From contig JBBREQ010000030.1 of NCBI GenBank assembly GCA_038202795.1, positions 1-23,743 on the forward strand: a DNA stretch of 23,743 nt, in the 5' to 3' direction. Position numbers and translations under genes: made by a program. Shown here piece after piece: positions 14,560-21,866 of this stretch (the first letter of the stretch is position 1; every line of letters starts with the position of its first letter). Source of the stretch: PHET01 sp038202795. GTDB taxonomy: Bacteria > Actinomycetota > Coriobacteriia > Anaerosomatales > PHET01. Under the pieces are notes generated by a model. That model searched no databases and was not told the DNA's origin. It saw only the letters and a list, made by a program, of their open reading frames with translations.

Positions 14560-15804
14560 CTACTTCACCATCTCTTCGGCGACCCAGACGCGCACGTCGT
14601 CGGGTGAGAAGTCGTACTGGTCCTTGATGTCCTTCATCGGCTTGCCCAGATCGCCTGCCGGCACGCCGTACTTCTCGGTGAACTTCTCGGCAGGAACACC
14701 CGAGGCCTCCGAGATCTCGGCCATCGTCATGTAGCCCTTGATCAGCGCGGTGTCGAACTGGCCACTGCTCGGTGCAGCCTCGCCGGCTTCGCCGCTGCCT
14801 TGGCCCGCACCCTCGACTTCACCGGCACCCTCGCCAGCCTCATGCCCTTCGCCCTCGATGACGCCTTTGAGACTGGGCATGGTCCAGTTGAACGCACCCG
14901 CTGCCGTTGCTACCCCTAGAATCACAACGAGCACGCCCACCACGATGCCGGTCATCGCAGTCGCCGAGAGGCCCTTACCCGAAGACGACTTGACTTCCAG
15001 CGCGCCCTTGGCGGGACAGGAGTTCACGCATTCGTTGCACGAGATGCACTCGGTCGCAGTGACCGTGTCGGCAGTCGAGACCTCGATGTTCATGGGGCAT
15101 GCCTTGTCGCAGGCGCCGCAGTTGATGCAGGCGCCGGCGTCACGCTTGATGCCGAAGAAGCTCAGTTTCGAGAACAGACCCAGGAACGCTCCCGTGGGGC
15201 AGAGGTACTTGCAGAAGAAGCGCTCGTAGACGAGCGATCCGGCCAGCGAGACCACGAGGATGCCCACTCCGATGCTGAACTCGGCCATCAGCTCGCTGGA
15301 ACTCAGGTGAGCGAATGCCACCCACGGATCGTACGGACGCATCACGAGCTCGGCAGCCTGCCACGTCCACACGGTGAAGAACGCGAGTACCGCGTATTTG
15401 AGATAGCGTGCAACGCGGTCCACTCCGCGCGGAACCTGGAGTCTCGTGCGCATGAAGCGGCCGCCCAGCGACCCGAAGAGCCCCTGCAGCGTACCCAGCG
15501 GACAGATGTGGCCACAGAAGGAGCGTCGATAGACGAACGCAAGCCCGATCATGCCCACCAGGAGCACGATGGCACTGGCGGCGATCTTCTCGATGTAGCC
15601 CGCGCCCGAGATGACCGCCCACAGAGTCTCGATACCCCCGAAGGGACAGAGCGCATCCACGCCGGCCGGCCTGACTGAACCAATCGTGTGCTGGTGCGCA
15701 TAGGTGACCACGGTCATGAATGCTAAGACGGCGCCCAAAACGCTCCACCGGATAATCCGCGAACGCTTCTGCGCCGTGCGGTCCGTTTTCTCGTAACTGC
15801 TCAC
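14560..15804 (-). CDS. NapH/NosR-like membrane 4Fe-4S polyferredoxin
   Basis: 414-residue membrane electron-transfer protein. After a first span (about 17-37) comes PAGVDALCPFGGIET. Two membrane CxxxCP motifs follow, SFCGHICPLGTLQGLFG and FFCKYLCPTGAFLGLFS, then two ferredoxin clusters, CINCGACDKACPMNI and CISCNECVNSCPAKGAL. Next are another span (about 282-303), a Gly/Glu-rich linker, and a C-terminal domain of about 65 residues (IKGYMTMAEISEASGVPAEKF... to WVAEEMVK). The frame extends to 15981, but the GTG at 15804 is chosen because GGAAGG lies 8 bp upstream and conserved sequence begins there. It probably passes electrons between quinones and a periplasmic or maturation partner, as NapH/NosR proteins do. 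A TorD-like gene lies upstream and an EamA gene downstream. The precise partner is not visible. Confidence 0.85.
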   Translation of the reverse strand: MSSYEKTDRTAQKRSRIIRWSVLGAVLAFMTVVTYAHQHTIGSVRPAGVDALCPFGGIETLWAVISGAGYIEKIAASAIVLLVGMIGLAFVYRRSFCGHICPLGTLQGLFGSLGGRFMRTRLQVPRGVDRVARYLKYAVLAFFTVWTWQAAELVMRPYDPWVAFAHLSSSELMAEFSIGVGILVVSLAGSLVYERFFCKYLCPTGAFLGLFSKLSFFGIKRDAGACINCGACDKACPMNIEVSTADTVTATECISCNECVNSCPAKGALEVKSSSGKGLSATAMTGIVVGVLVVILGVATAAGAFNWTMPSLKGVIEGEGHEAGEGAGEVEGAGQGSGEAGEAAPSSGQFDTALIKGYMTMAEISEASGVPAEKFTEKYGVPAGDLGKPMKDIKDQYDFSPDDVRVWVAEEMVK

Positions 15805-15871
15805 AGAACTCACCTTCCATCCGCTCGGCTCAAGGCCGCTGACTTCCCACACGCTCACGGTACGAGCAACG

Positions 15872-15911
15872 TGTGAACCCGTGGTGAACACGGGAGATGG
15901 GTGCTGTGAAC
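15872..15911 (-). promoter_or_regulatory. 11-bp-phased GTTCAC direct repeats (PhoP/OmpR-type box)
   Basis: On the minus strand GTTCACA, GTTCACC and GTTCACA occur at 15911-15905, 15889-15883 and 15878-15872: steps of exactly 22 and 11 bp. This is the layout of the Streptomyces PHO box, built of 11-nt units with a GTTCACC core. The last unit begins 16 bp before a possible TACCGT -10, as at activator-dependent promoters. It lies 68 bp upstream of the polyferredoxin start. A small CCCGTG/CACGGG hairpin (15878-15894) overlaps it. Confidence 0.5.
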
Positions 15912-15961
15912 GCGAACGATGGGGTGGTCGCGCGAACGGCGAAGCTGAGGTGCGCGGTCCT

Positions 15962-16597
15962 CTAGCCGGCGACCGGGGCACCGGCGAGCTGGTGCTCGTG
16001 CTCGAGCAGACACTCGAGCTTCATGCCCACGAAAACCACCGAGGGGTGCGTGCGTGCTACGACGAGCGCGCGGGCGAACAGCGGCGCCCAGTCGAAGAGG
16101 GACTCGCGCAGCACCTCGGCGACGGCGTCGAGGTCGCCGTCCTCGCTGCAGCCTGTCTCAATGCAGTGCGCGGCGAACGCCAGTTGCCGCGAGATGTAGC
16201 CGGTGCCCTCACAGTCGGGGGCGAACACACGGCCCTCATGGTAGTTCCAGCGATCGTAGGCTTCCTTGAGACGCTCGCGCACGAGTCCGGAGTCTCGGAC
16301 ATAGAACGCGGCACACGCGGGAATCGGGGGAAGCTCCTTCGAACAGAATCCCAGCCCGAACAGCGAGTGGAGGAGATCGTTGAGGTGCGGCTGCTCTCCC
16401 GCCGCCACCCACGCAGCGACCTGCGCATCAACGTCGCTGGTCTCAGACGGCATGATCATGTCATCGCACGGCATCTCGAGGAGTATGCGAACCTGCTCGG
16501 CTACGCTGCCCTCGGACAAGCTCAGCATGTCAGCCAGGGCGCGGTAGTAGTGCGCCCTTTCAGGACCTGCCCAGTCGAATGGTTGAGACGCGCGCAC
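15962..16597 (-). CDS. TorD/DmsD-family molecular chaperone
   Basis: 211-residue, all-helical cytosolic protein of the TorD type. Such proteins bind the Tat signal peptide of molybdenum or tungsten oxidoreductases and guide cofactor loading and export. Family features: an N-terminal RAHYYRALADMLSL helix, LLHSLFGLGF...LPPIPACAAFYVRD, RLKEAYDRWNYHEGRVFAPDCEGTGYISRQLAFAAHCI, and FDWAPLFARALVVARTHPSVVFVGMKLECLLEHEHQL. The start is the GTG at 16597, preceded by GGGGGA about 8 bp upstream. It is 157 bp upstream of the polyferredoxin gene on the same strand. No molybdoenzyme catalytic subunit lies in the window, so its client is elsewhere. Family assignment is by motif pattern and moderately sure. 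Confidence 0.75.
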   Translation of the reverse strand: MRASQPFDWAGPERAHYYRALADMLSLSEGSVAEQVRILLEMPCDDMIMPSETSDVDAQVAAWVAAGEQPHLNDLLHSLFGLGFCSKELPPIPACAAFYVRDSGLVRERLKEAYDRWNYHEGRVFAPDCEGTGYISRQLAFAAHCIETGCSEDGDLDAVAEVLRESLFDWAPLFARALVVARTHPSVVFVGMKLECLLEHEHQLAGAPVAG

Positions 16598-16632
16598 GCT
16601 TCAGTTCCCCCAGCCTACATTAGTGAACTCGA

Positions 16633-16646
16633 TAACGTATATGTTA
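16633..16646. promoter_or_regulatory. AT-rich near-palindrome upstream of the TorD-like gene
   Basis: TAACGTATATGTTA has TAAC/GTTA arms with a slightly imperfect ATAT-rich centre, 36 bp upstream of the TorD-like start. It stands out from the GC-rich surroundings and marks the likely promoter/operator. On the minus strand TAACAT or TATACG could serve as a -10; no good -35 was seen. Confidence 0.3.
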
Positions 16647-16688
16647 ACACACGTGAAGACGTTTTGCACGCGCAGTGGTTCAAACCAG

Positions 16689-17753
16689 CTAGCTCACCCT
16701 CTGCGTCCCCGAGACGAAAACCGGCGGCGCAGCCGATGCGGGCGTCGGGGAGTCAACGGGCCCAAAGACCCGGTCAGTGACCTTCACATACCAGGCAGCG
16801 GCCTGAACCTGCACGATGTACGCGCCCGCCAGCACCAGAGCCGCCTCGGGCCCAAAGCTGGCGATGGCGATTCCCAATGCGATCGACAGATTCCGCATGA
16901 CCGTGCCGTACACGAGTGCGATCGCGTCCCCGCGCGGGAGCAGCCACCTGCCAACGACCGTCGAGAGCACGAAGTTGAATGCGTAAAACAGCAGCAAGGG
17001 TACAGCGATTGTGAGCAGAAGTTGCGGCTCGCTCACGATCATAGGCGCCTTCAGCCCCACGGCGACGAACACGATTGCCAGGACCCCCACCGTCGAGATG
17101 CCCGGAAACACCGGTGCGATCCGCTTTTGGTAGCGCTCCTGTCCGTAGGCGCGTACGAGCCCCAGGCGCGTCAGCGTTCCCGCGATCATCGGGACAAGAA
17201 TCACAAGTGCCACGGTGCCAACAACCTCGAGCAGATTGACCTCAACCACCGAGCCGGCAAGAGCCAGCAGATAGAACGGTGCGAGTATCGACGCCGCGAT
17301 GAGACCAATGACCGTCATCTTGACCGCCGCGCCCACGTTGCCCTTGGCAAATCCGGTCCAGCTGATGGTCATGCCACTCGTGGGGAACAAGCCAGCGAGC
17401 ACCATCCCCACGAAGAGCTGCGGTTGGTCCAGGAAGAACAACCGCGCGAAGCCCCAGGCAACCAGCGGCAAGACGATCAGGTCGAGGCCCATCGCCCAAC
17501 CAACAGCCTTGGCGTCTTTGAGGTGAAACGCCTCGGCGATGCGGAAATTGACGAGCATCGGGTAGACCATGAGCATCGTGAGCGGAAGCACCGCCGCCTT
17601 CAGAGGCGACAGGTCGAACAGAACGCCGGTGATCAGCCCCGCGACGATCGTCACGGGGATGAGCCATACCAGATGCTTCGAGAGCCCGGCCAGAAACCGA
17701 ACGAGCGGATTGAGTGGTGCGAGAGCGGCGTGCGCGGCAGTCGGCTCGGCCAT
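16689..17753 (-). CDS. BASS/ACR3-superfamily transporter (arsenite- or bile-acid-permease-like)
   Basis: 354 residues with about ten membrane spans of the bile acid/sodium symporter and ACR3 fold. Characteristic stretches: PLTMLMVYPMLVNFR, VGMVLAGLFPTSGMTISWTGFAKGNVGAAVKMTVI, ILVPMIAGTLTR, and the C-terminal VYGTVMRNLSIALGIAIASFGPEAALVLAGAYIVQVQAAAWYVK. In arsenite ACR3 the fourth-helix motif contains an essential cysteine (APCTAMV-like); here it reads FPTSGMTIS, so arsenite export is doubtful. The ATG at 17753 has AAGGA 9 bp upstream. The promoter (TTGTGG-17-TAGAAT) and an overlapping CsoR-type dyad lie directly upstream, so expression is probably derepressed by a metal or reactive sulfur species. 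The substrate is unknown; an oxyanion or sulfur anion is a guess from that regulation. Confidence 0.82.
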   Translation of the reverse strand: MAEPTAAHAALAPLNPLVRFLAGLSKHLVWLIPVTIVAGLITGVLFDLSPLKAAVLPLTMLMVYPMLVNFRIAEAFHLKDAKAVGWAMGLDLIVLPLVAWGFARLFFLDQPQLFVGMVLAGLFPTSGMTISWTGFAKGNVGAAVKMTVIGLIAASILAPFYLLALAGSVVEVNLLEVVGTVALVILVPMIAGTLTRLGLVRAYGQERYQKRIAPVFPGISTVGVLAIVFVAVGLKAPMIVSEPQLLLTIAVPLLLFYAFNFVLSTVVGRWLLPRGDAIALVYGTVMRNLSIALGIAIASFGPEAALVLAGAYIVQVQAAAWYVKVTDRVFGPVDSPTPASAAPPVFVSGTQRVS

Positions 17754-17784
17754 GAGCGATCATCCTTCATCTCGTGCGACTTTG

Positions 17785-17800
17785 ATACCCGTGGGGGTAT
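17785..17800. promoter_or_regulatory. CsoR/CstR/FrmR-type operator
   Basis: ATACCC-GTGG-GGGTAT is a perfect 6-bp inverted repeat with a G/C core, the form known for CsoR-family repressors (CsoR, CstR, RcnR, FrmR). It overlaps the 3' edge of the -10 element and ends 32 bp before the transporter start, as expected for repression. The cognate repressor is not in the window. Confidence 0.65.
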
Positions 17801-17827
17801 TCTAGCGCCGAGGAAGCCACTCCACAA
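17799..17827 (-). promoter_or_regulatory. Sigma-70-type promoter of the BASS/ACR3-like gene
   Basis: On the minus strand TTGTGG (17827-17822), a 17-bp spacer and TAGAAT (17804-17799) form the best -35/-10 pair seen in the window, with the CsoR-type dyad directly on its -10. Confidence 0.65.
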
Positions 17828-17858
17828 GTGGCTCTTCAGTCCGCCGTGGCACGCACGC

Positions 17859-19019
17859 TCAGGGCGACAACCCGTGGTGAGGGAACACCGCCACGCGCAC
17901 CTGCTCTATGGCCTGCTGTGTGAGCTCGAGGACGCGTGCCGCGCGCTCGGGGGGCGAGTCGAAGCGGTCATCGGCACCCAAGCTGCGTGGCGGCTCGTGC
18001 CCCACGACGGCGCATACGTGGTCGCGCCAGCTCTGCGGTACTTCCTCGCACAGCTCGACATCGAGTAGCCGCGCCATCACCCAGGTCCATGCAAGCGGCA
18101 CGACCTCGACGATGTGATAGCCGCCTCCCCCCAGCGCGACCAACCGGCCCTCGCAGATCTCCTCGGCCAGATCGATGACGTCGTTTACCAGGCGGCGATA
18201 TCCCGGCAGCGTGAGTCCTAGATCCGTCTGAGGATCCGCGTAGTGAGCGTCCACCCCTAGCTGCACCACGATCACGTCGGGGGCGAACGCCCGCACCACC
18301 GGGGCCACCACGCGCTCGAACGCCAGCTCGAAGCACTCATCGGTCGCATACGGCGGCAGCGGCACGTTGACCGAGAAACCCTCGCCGGCATCGTAGCCCG
18401 TCTCGGTGGCGAACCCCGTGCCCGGGAAAACGTGCACGCCGCTCTCGTGGACCGAGACGGTCATGACCTCAGGAACCGAGAGGAACGCCTCTTGCACGCC
18501 GTCGCCGTGATGCGCGTCGAAGTCGAGATAGACCACCTTGAGATCCGGGTTCGCCTGCCGAGCGACCGCTAGGGCGACCGCCGCGTCGTTGTAGATCGAG
18601 AAGCCCGCTGCCCGGCTGCGGTGCGCGTGGTGCATGCCGCCCGCGATTGCGAACGTGCGCTTGCGGCGAGCAGCGAGCACCTCCTGCAGTGCCACGATCG
18701 ACGAGCCGCACGTAAGCGCCGCCACGTCGTGCATGCCGGGGTATATGGGGTTGTCCTCGGTGCCCAGCCCGGTGCCCGGATGGAGTCCGGCCGCCCAATC
18801 GCTCGCCTCGTGCACGGCCTCGATGTAGCCGGCGCTATGCACCAGCAGCAGCTCTTTCTCGGTGGCCATCCGCGGTTCGATGACGTCCTCGTCGTCCAGC
18901 AGCCCATACGCTCGCATCAGCTCGACGGTGAGCGTGAGCCGCAGGGGGTTGAGAGGATGCCCCGCGCCCAGGTCGTAGGACGCGAGATCCGGATGGTATA
19001 CGAGTGCCGCCCGCTGCAA
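17859..19019 (-). CDS. acuC: AcuC-type class I histone-deacetylase-like protein
   Basis: Zinc-dependent deacetylase of the arginase/HDAC fold; Bacillus AcuC deacetylates acetyl-CoA synthetase. From the TTG at 19019 the protein has 386 residues, essentially the length of Bacillus AcuC. This start has AGGGGG 5 bp upstream and gives QRAALVYHPDLASYDLGAGHPLNPLR; the frame continues to 19136 but adds no homologous sequence. Catalytic signatures: GGMHHAHRSRAAGFSIYNDAAVAL (His130, His131), VVYLDFDAHHGDGVQ (zinc ligands Asp168 and His170), VQLGVDAHYADPQTDLGLT and LVALGGGGYH (C-terminal Gly-Gly-Tyr). It is divergent, across 175 bp, from an acyl-CoA synthetase-acetyltransferase fusion, so the two probably form a reversible acetylation pair. 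Substrate protein not shown by sequence. Confidence 0.92.
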   Translation of the reverse strand: MQRAALVYHPDLASYDLGAGHPLNPLRLTLTVELMRAYGLLDDEDVIEPRMATEKELLLVHSAGYIEAVHEASDWAAGLHPGTGLGTEDNPIYPGMHDVAALTCGSSIVALQEVLAARRKRTFAIAGGMHHAHRSRAAGFSIYNDAAVALAVARQANPDLKVVYLDFDAHHGDGVQEAFLSVPEVMTVSVHESGVHVFPGTGFATETGYDAGEGFSVNVPLPPYATDECFELAFERVVAPVVRAFAPDVIVVQLGVDAHYADPQTDLGLTLPGYRRLVNDVIDLAEEICEGRLVALGGGGYHIVEVVPLAWTWVMARLLDVELCEEVPQSWRDHVCAVVGHEPPRSLGADDRFDSPPERAARVLELTQQAIEQVRVAVFPHHGLSP

Positions 19020-19047
19020 GAGAGCCCCCTGTCCGCCTGTCTGCCGC

Positions 19048-19069
19048 CCGGGAACCGTCCGGGAACCGC
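19048..19069. repeat. Two tandem 11-bp repeats upstream of acuC
   Basis: CCGGGAACCGT and CCGGGAACCGC lie head to tail, 29 bp upstream of the acuC start in the divergent region. On the acuC strand they read GGTTCCCGG twice with an 11-bp period, so a direct-repeat-binding regulator could sit on one face of the helix. A partial third unit (CCGACCGG) may follow. Confidence 0.6.
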
Positions 19070-19194
19070 CCGACCGGTCACACCTCTCGCTGATTGTCGC
19101 CGAGAACCCCGCCGCCGTACACCACCGCGTCCCCAACCGCGCCCGCGATTAGCTGCACGATTAGGGGAAAGCTCCCCAGTGGAGGTGTGTTGCT

Positions 19195-21855
19195 ATGCGC
19201 AGAATGCTCGATCCCAAGACCGTCGCATTGATCGGGGCCACCGAGACCGAAGGCACCGTTGGCCGGACCATCATCGAGAACCTGATGAAATCGACCGGCC
19301 GACAGATATTCCCGGTGAACCCTCATCACGAGACGATATTCGACCTGAAGTGTTACCCGGACATCGGCTCGGTGCCCGAGCCGGTTGACCTGGCGGTGGT
19401 GGCCACGCCCGCCGCCGGCGTACCTGCAGTACTCGAGCAGTGCGCCAAGGCCAACGTGCATGGCGCCATCGTCGTCTCGGCCGGATTCGGCGAGACCGGT
19501 AAACAGGGCAAGGAACTCGAGAAGCACATCAAGCGGATCCTTGAGGACAGCCCCATGCGCGTCATCGGCCCCAACTGCTTGGGCATCATCCGCCCCACGC
19601 TGGGACTGAACGCGTCGTTTCTCTCGGTCGAGCCCGAGGCGGGCGACATCGCGCTCATCTCGCAGAGCGGCGCGCTGGGCACCGGTATGCTCGACTGGGC
19701 GGTAAGCGCGCACGTCGGCTTCTCGTTCTTCGCCTCTGTGGGCAGCATGGTCGACGTGGACTTCGCCGATCTGGTCGACTTTCTCGGCGAGGATCCCCAT
19801 ACCCGCAGCATCCTGATCTACATGGAGAGCATCGGGAACGCCCGCCGCTTCATGAGCGCCGCGCGCAGCTTCGCGCGCAACAAGCCCATCATCGTGCTCA
19901 AGCCGGGGCGGTATTCCGAGAGCGCTCGGGCAGCCCTTTCGCACACCGGAGCGATGGCCGGGGGCGACGAGGTCTACGAGGCGGCGTTCCGTCGCGTGGG
20001 TGTCGTACGCGTACACGAGGTCGCCGACCTGTTCCGCGCCGCCGAAGTGCTCGACTCGCGACGCCTGCCCACCGGCGCCGATGTCGCCATAGTCACCAAC
20101 GCCGGCGGCCTAGGCGTGATGGCCACCGACTCCATCGTGGAGCACGGCGGACGGCTGGCCGAACTTTCCGAGAAGACCATGGCGACCCTCGACGCGGCCC
20201 TTCCGCCGTACTGGAGCCACGCCAACCCGGTCGACGTGCTGGGAGACGCGGCGAGCGAGCGCTTCGTCGCGGCGGTGAACGCGTGCCTTGCGGACCCGGC
20301 CGTCAACGGGCTGCTGCTCATCTATACACCGCAAGGCAACGCACGCCCCGACACGATGGCCACGCAGGTCGTCGCGGCGATCAAGAACGCGCGCAAGCCG
20401 GTCATCACCGTGCTTATGGGCGGTCATACGGTCGATGGCGGGCGCGAGATCTTCCACGCTGCCGGAATCCCCTGCTACGACACGCCGGAAGAGGCGGTGC
20501 GCACCTACCTGGGCATGTACCGGTACGCCGGAAACCTCGAGCTGCTCTACGAGACCCCTGCCGAGCAACCCATCGACCTCGCGCCCCCCAAGCACAACCT
20601 GCAGGCGATGCTGCGCCGCGTGCTCAAGACCGGTCGCAACGTGCTGACCGAGGAGGAGTCGAAGCGCTTCATCACGACCTATGGCATACCTGTGATCCAG
20701 CAGAAGATGGTCTATACCGCCCCTGAGGCGCTGGACGCGGCCGAGCGTATCGGCTACCCGGTCGTGCTCAAAATCGTCTCGCATGACATCACGCACAAGA
20801 ACGCCTCGGGAGGTGTCGAGACTGGCGTGTGCTCGGCGATCGATCTCGAGCAAGCGTATGCCCGCATCATGAAACGTGTGAAGAAGAGCTCGCCCAAAGC
20901 GGTGATCGAGGGCATCTCCGTGCAGAAGATGGTGCGCAAGATCGACTGGGAGCTCATCTTGGGCATGAAGAAGGACTGGCAGTTCGGCTCGGTGGTGGTA
21001 TTCGGTGCCGGCGGCGTGGGAGCCGAAGGGCTCGCGGACTTCTCGGTAAGCCTGCCGCCTCTCAACCAGGTCCTCGCACGCCGGATGATGGAAGAGACCC
21101 GCATCTTCAAGACGATGCTCAAGCCGCCCAAGGGCGTCAAGGGGCCCGACATCGCAGTGCTCGAGGAGATACTCACGATGCTCTCCAACATCGTGGTCGA
21201 CTTCCCCGAGATCTCAGAGATCGACATCAACCCGCTGATCATCTCGGACGGTACGGCACTGGCCGTCGACGCGCGCATCGTCATCGATGAGAGCGTGATC
21301 GCAGGCAAGCCCAAGCTGCCGCACATGGTCATCACGCCGTATCCCACGCGCTACATCGCGCCGTGGAAGCTCTCGGACGGTACCGAGGTCCTGTTGCGGC
21401 CCATCAAACCGGAGGATGAACCGATGGAGGCCGAACTCCTGGCGACGGTCTCGCACGAGACGCTGCGCGGGAGATTCTTCGAGAACAGCGTGAACGTGGA
21501 CCACGACATGCTCGTGCGCTTCTGCAACATCGATTACGACCGCGAGATGGCGATCGTTGCCGAGTACACCAAGGGCAAGAAGAAGCGAATCATCGGCGTG
21601 GGCCGCCTCATGGGCGAGGCCGACAAGGGACGCGGCGAATTCGCCGTGCTCGTCCACGACGACTTCCAAGGCAAGGGGCTGGGCTTCAAGCTCACCGACG
21701 TGATCATCGGCATCGCTCAGGAGAAGGGACTACGCGAGATCAACGGCTATGTTGACGCCAACAACCGGCGGATGCTGCGCGTGGTCTCGGAACTGGGGTT
21801 CGTCGCCGAGTCCACAGAGGACGGGGTGACGTCTGTGCGGCTCGACCTGCAATAA
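19195..21855 (+). CDS. ADP-forming acyl-CoA (acetyl-CoA) synthetase fused to GNAT acetyltransferase (Pat-like)
   Basis: 886 residues. Order: CoA-binding Rossmann domain about 1-130 (VALIGATETEGTVGRTI); succinyl-CoA-synthetase-like domain about 145-460 with phosphohistidine His250 in ALSHTGAMAGGDEVYEAAFRRVGVVRV; ATP-grasp beta part about 468-715 (GYPVVLKIVSHDITHKNASGGVETGV, VFGAGGVGAEGLADFSVSLPPL, EIDINPLIIS); GNAT domain about 728-886 (LRPIKPEDEP, FAVLVHDDFQGKGLGFKLTDVII with the acetyl-CoA-binding QGKGLG). Length and layout equal Salmonella Pat (YfiQ), a protein lysine acetyltransferase, but the catalytic His is retained, so it may also make acetyl-CoA and ATP reversibly. A strong GGAGGTG lies 7 bp before the ATG. 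It is divergent from acuC. It may both make acetyl-CoA and acetylate metabolic enzymes; the dual role is inference. Confidence 0.93.
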   Translation: MRRMLDPKTVALIGATETEGTVGRTIIENLMKSTGRQIFPVNPHHETIFDLKCYPDIGSVPEPVDLAVVATPAAGVPAVLEQCAKANVHGAIVVSAGFGETGKQGKELEKHIKRILEDSPMRVIGPNCLGIIRPTLGLNASFLSVEPEAGDIALISQSGALGTGMLDWAVSAHVGFSFFASVGSMVDVDFADLVDFLGEDPHTRSILIYMESIGNARRFMSAARSFARNKPIIVLKPGRYSESARAALSHTGAMAGGDEVYEAAFRRVGVVRVHEVADLFRAAEVLDSRRLPTGADVAIVTNAGGLGVMATDSIVEHGGRLAELSEKTMATLDAALPPYWSHANPVDVLGDAASERFVAAVNACLADPAVNGLLLIYTPQGNARPDTMATQVVAAIKNARKPVITVLMGGHTVDGGREIFHAAGIPCYDTPEEAVRTYLGMYRYAGNLELLYETPAEQPIDLAPPKHNLQAMLRRVLKTGRNVLTEEESKRFITTYGIPVIQQKMVYTAPEALDAAERIGYPVVLKIVSHDITHKNASGGVETGVCSAIDLEQAYARIMKRVKKSSPKAVIEGISVQKMVRKIDWELILGMKKDWQFGSVVVFGAGGVGAEGLADFSVSLPPLNQVLARRMMEETRIFKTMLKPPKGVKGPDIAVLEEILTMLSNIVVDFPEISEIDINPLIISDGTALAVDARIVIDESVIAGKPKLPHMVITPYPTRYIAPWKLSDGTEVLLRPIKPEDEPMEAELLATVSHETLRGRFFENSVNVDHDMLVRFCNIDYDREMAIVAEYTKGKKKRIIGVGRLMGEADKGRGEFAVLVHDDFQGKGLGFKLTDVIIGIAQEKGLREINGYVDANNRRMLRVVSELGFVAESTEDGVTSVRLDLQ

Positions 21856-21866
21856 GCCCCAGCGCG

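Noticed and set aside
15805..15981. 59-residue upstream extension of the polyferredoxin
   Set aside because: Proline/serine/arginine-rich, overlaps the TorD-like stop and the phased repeats; the GTG at 15804 has a better ribosome binding site and fits the family.
16623..18068. 481-codon plus-strand open frame, His/Arg-rich
   Set aside because: Antisense to the BASS/ACR3-like transporter and the acuC end; its composition is the mirror of hydrophobic codons, and no start site or family was seen.
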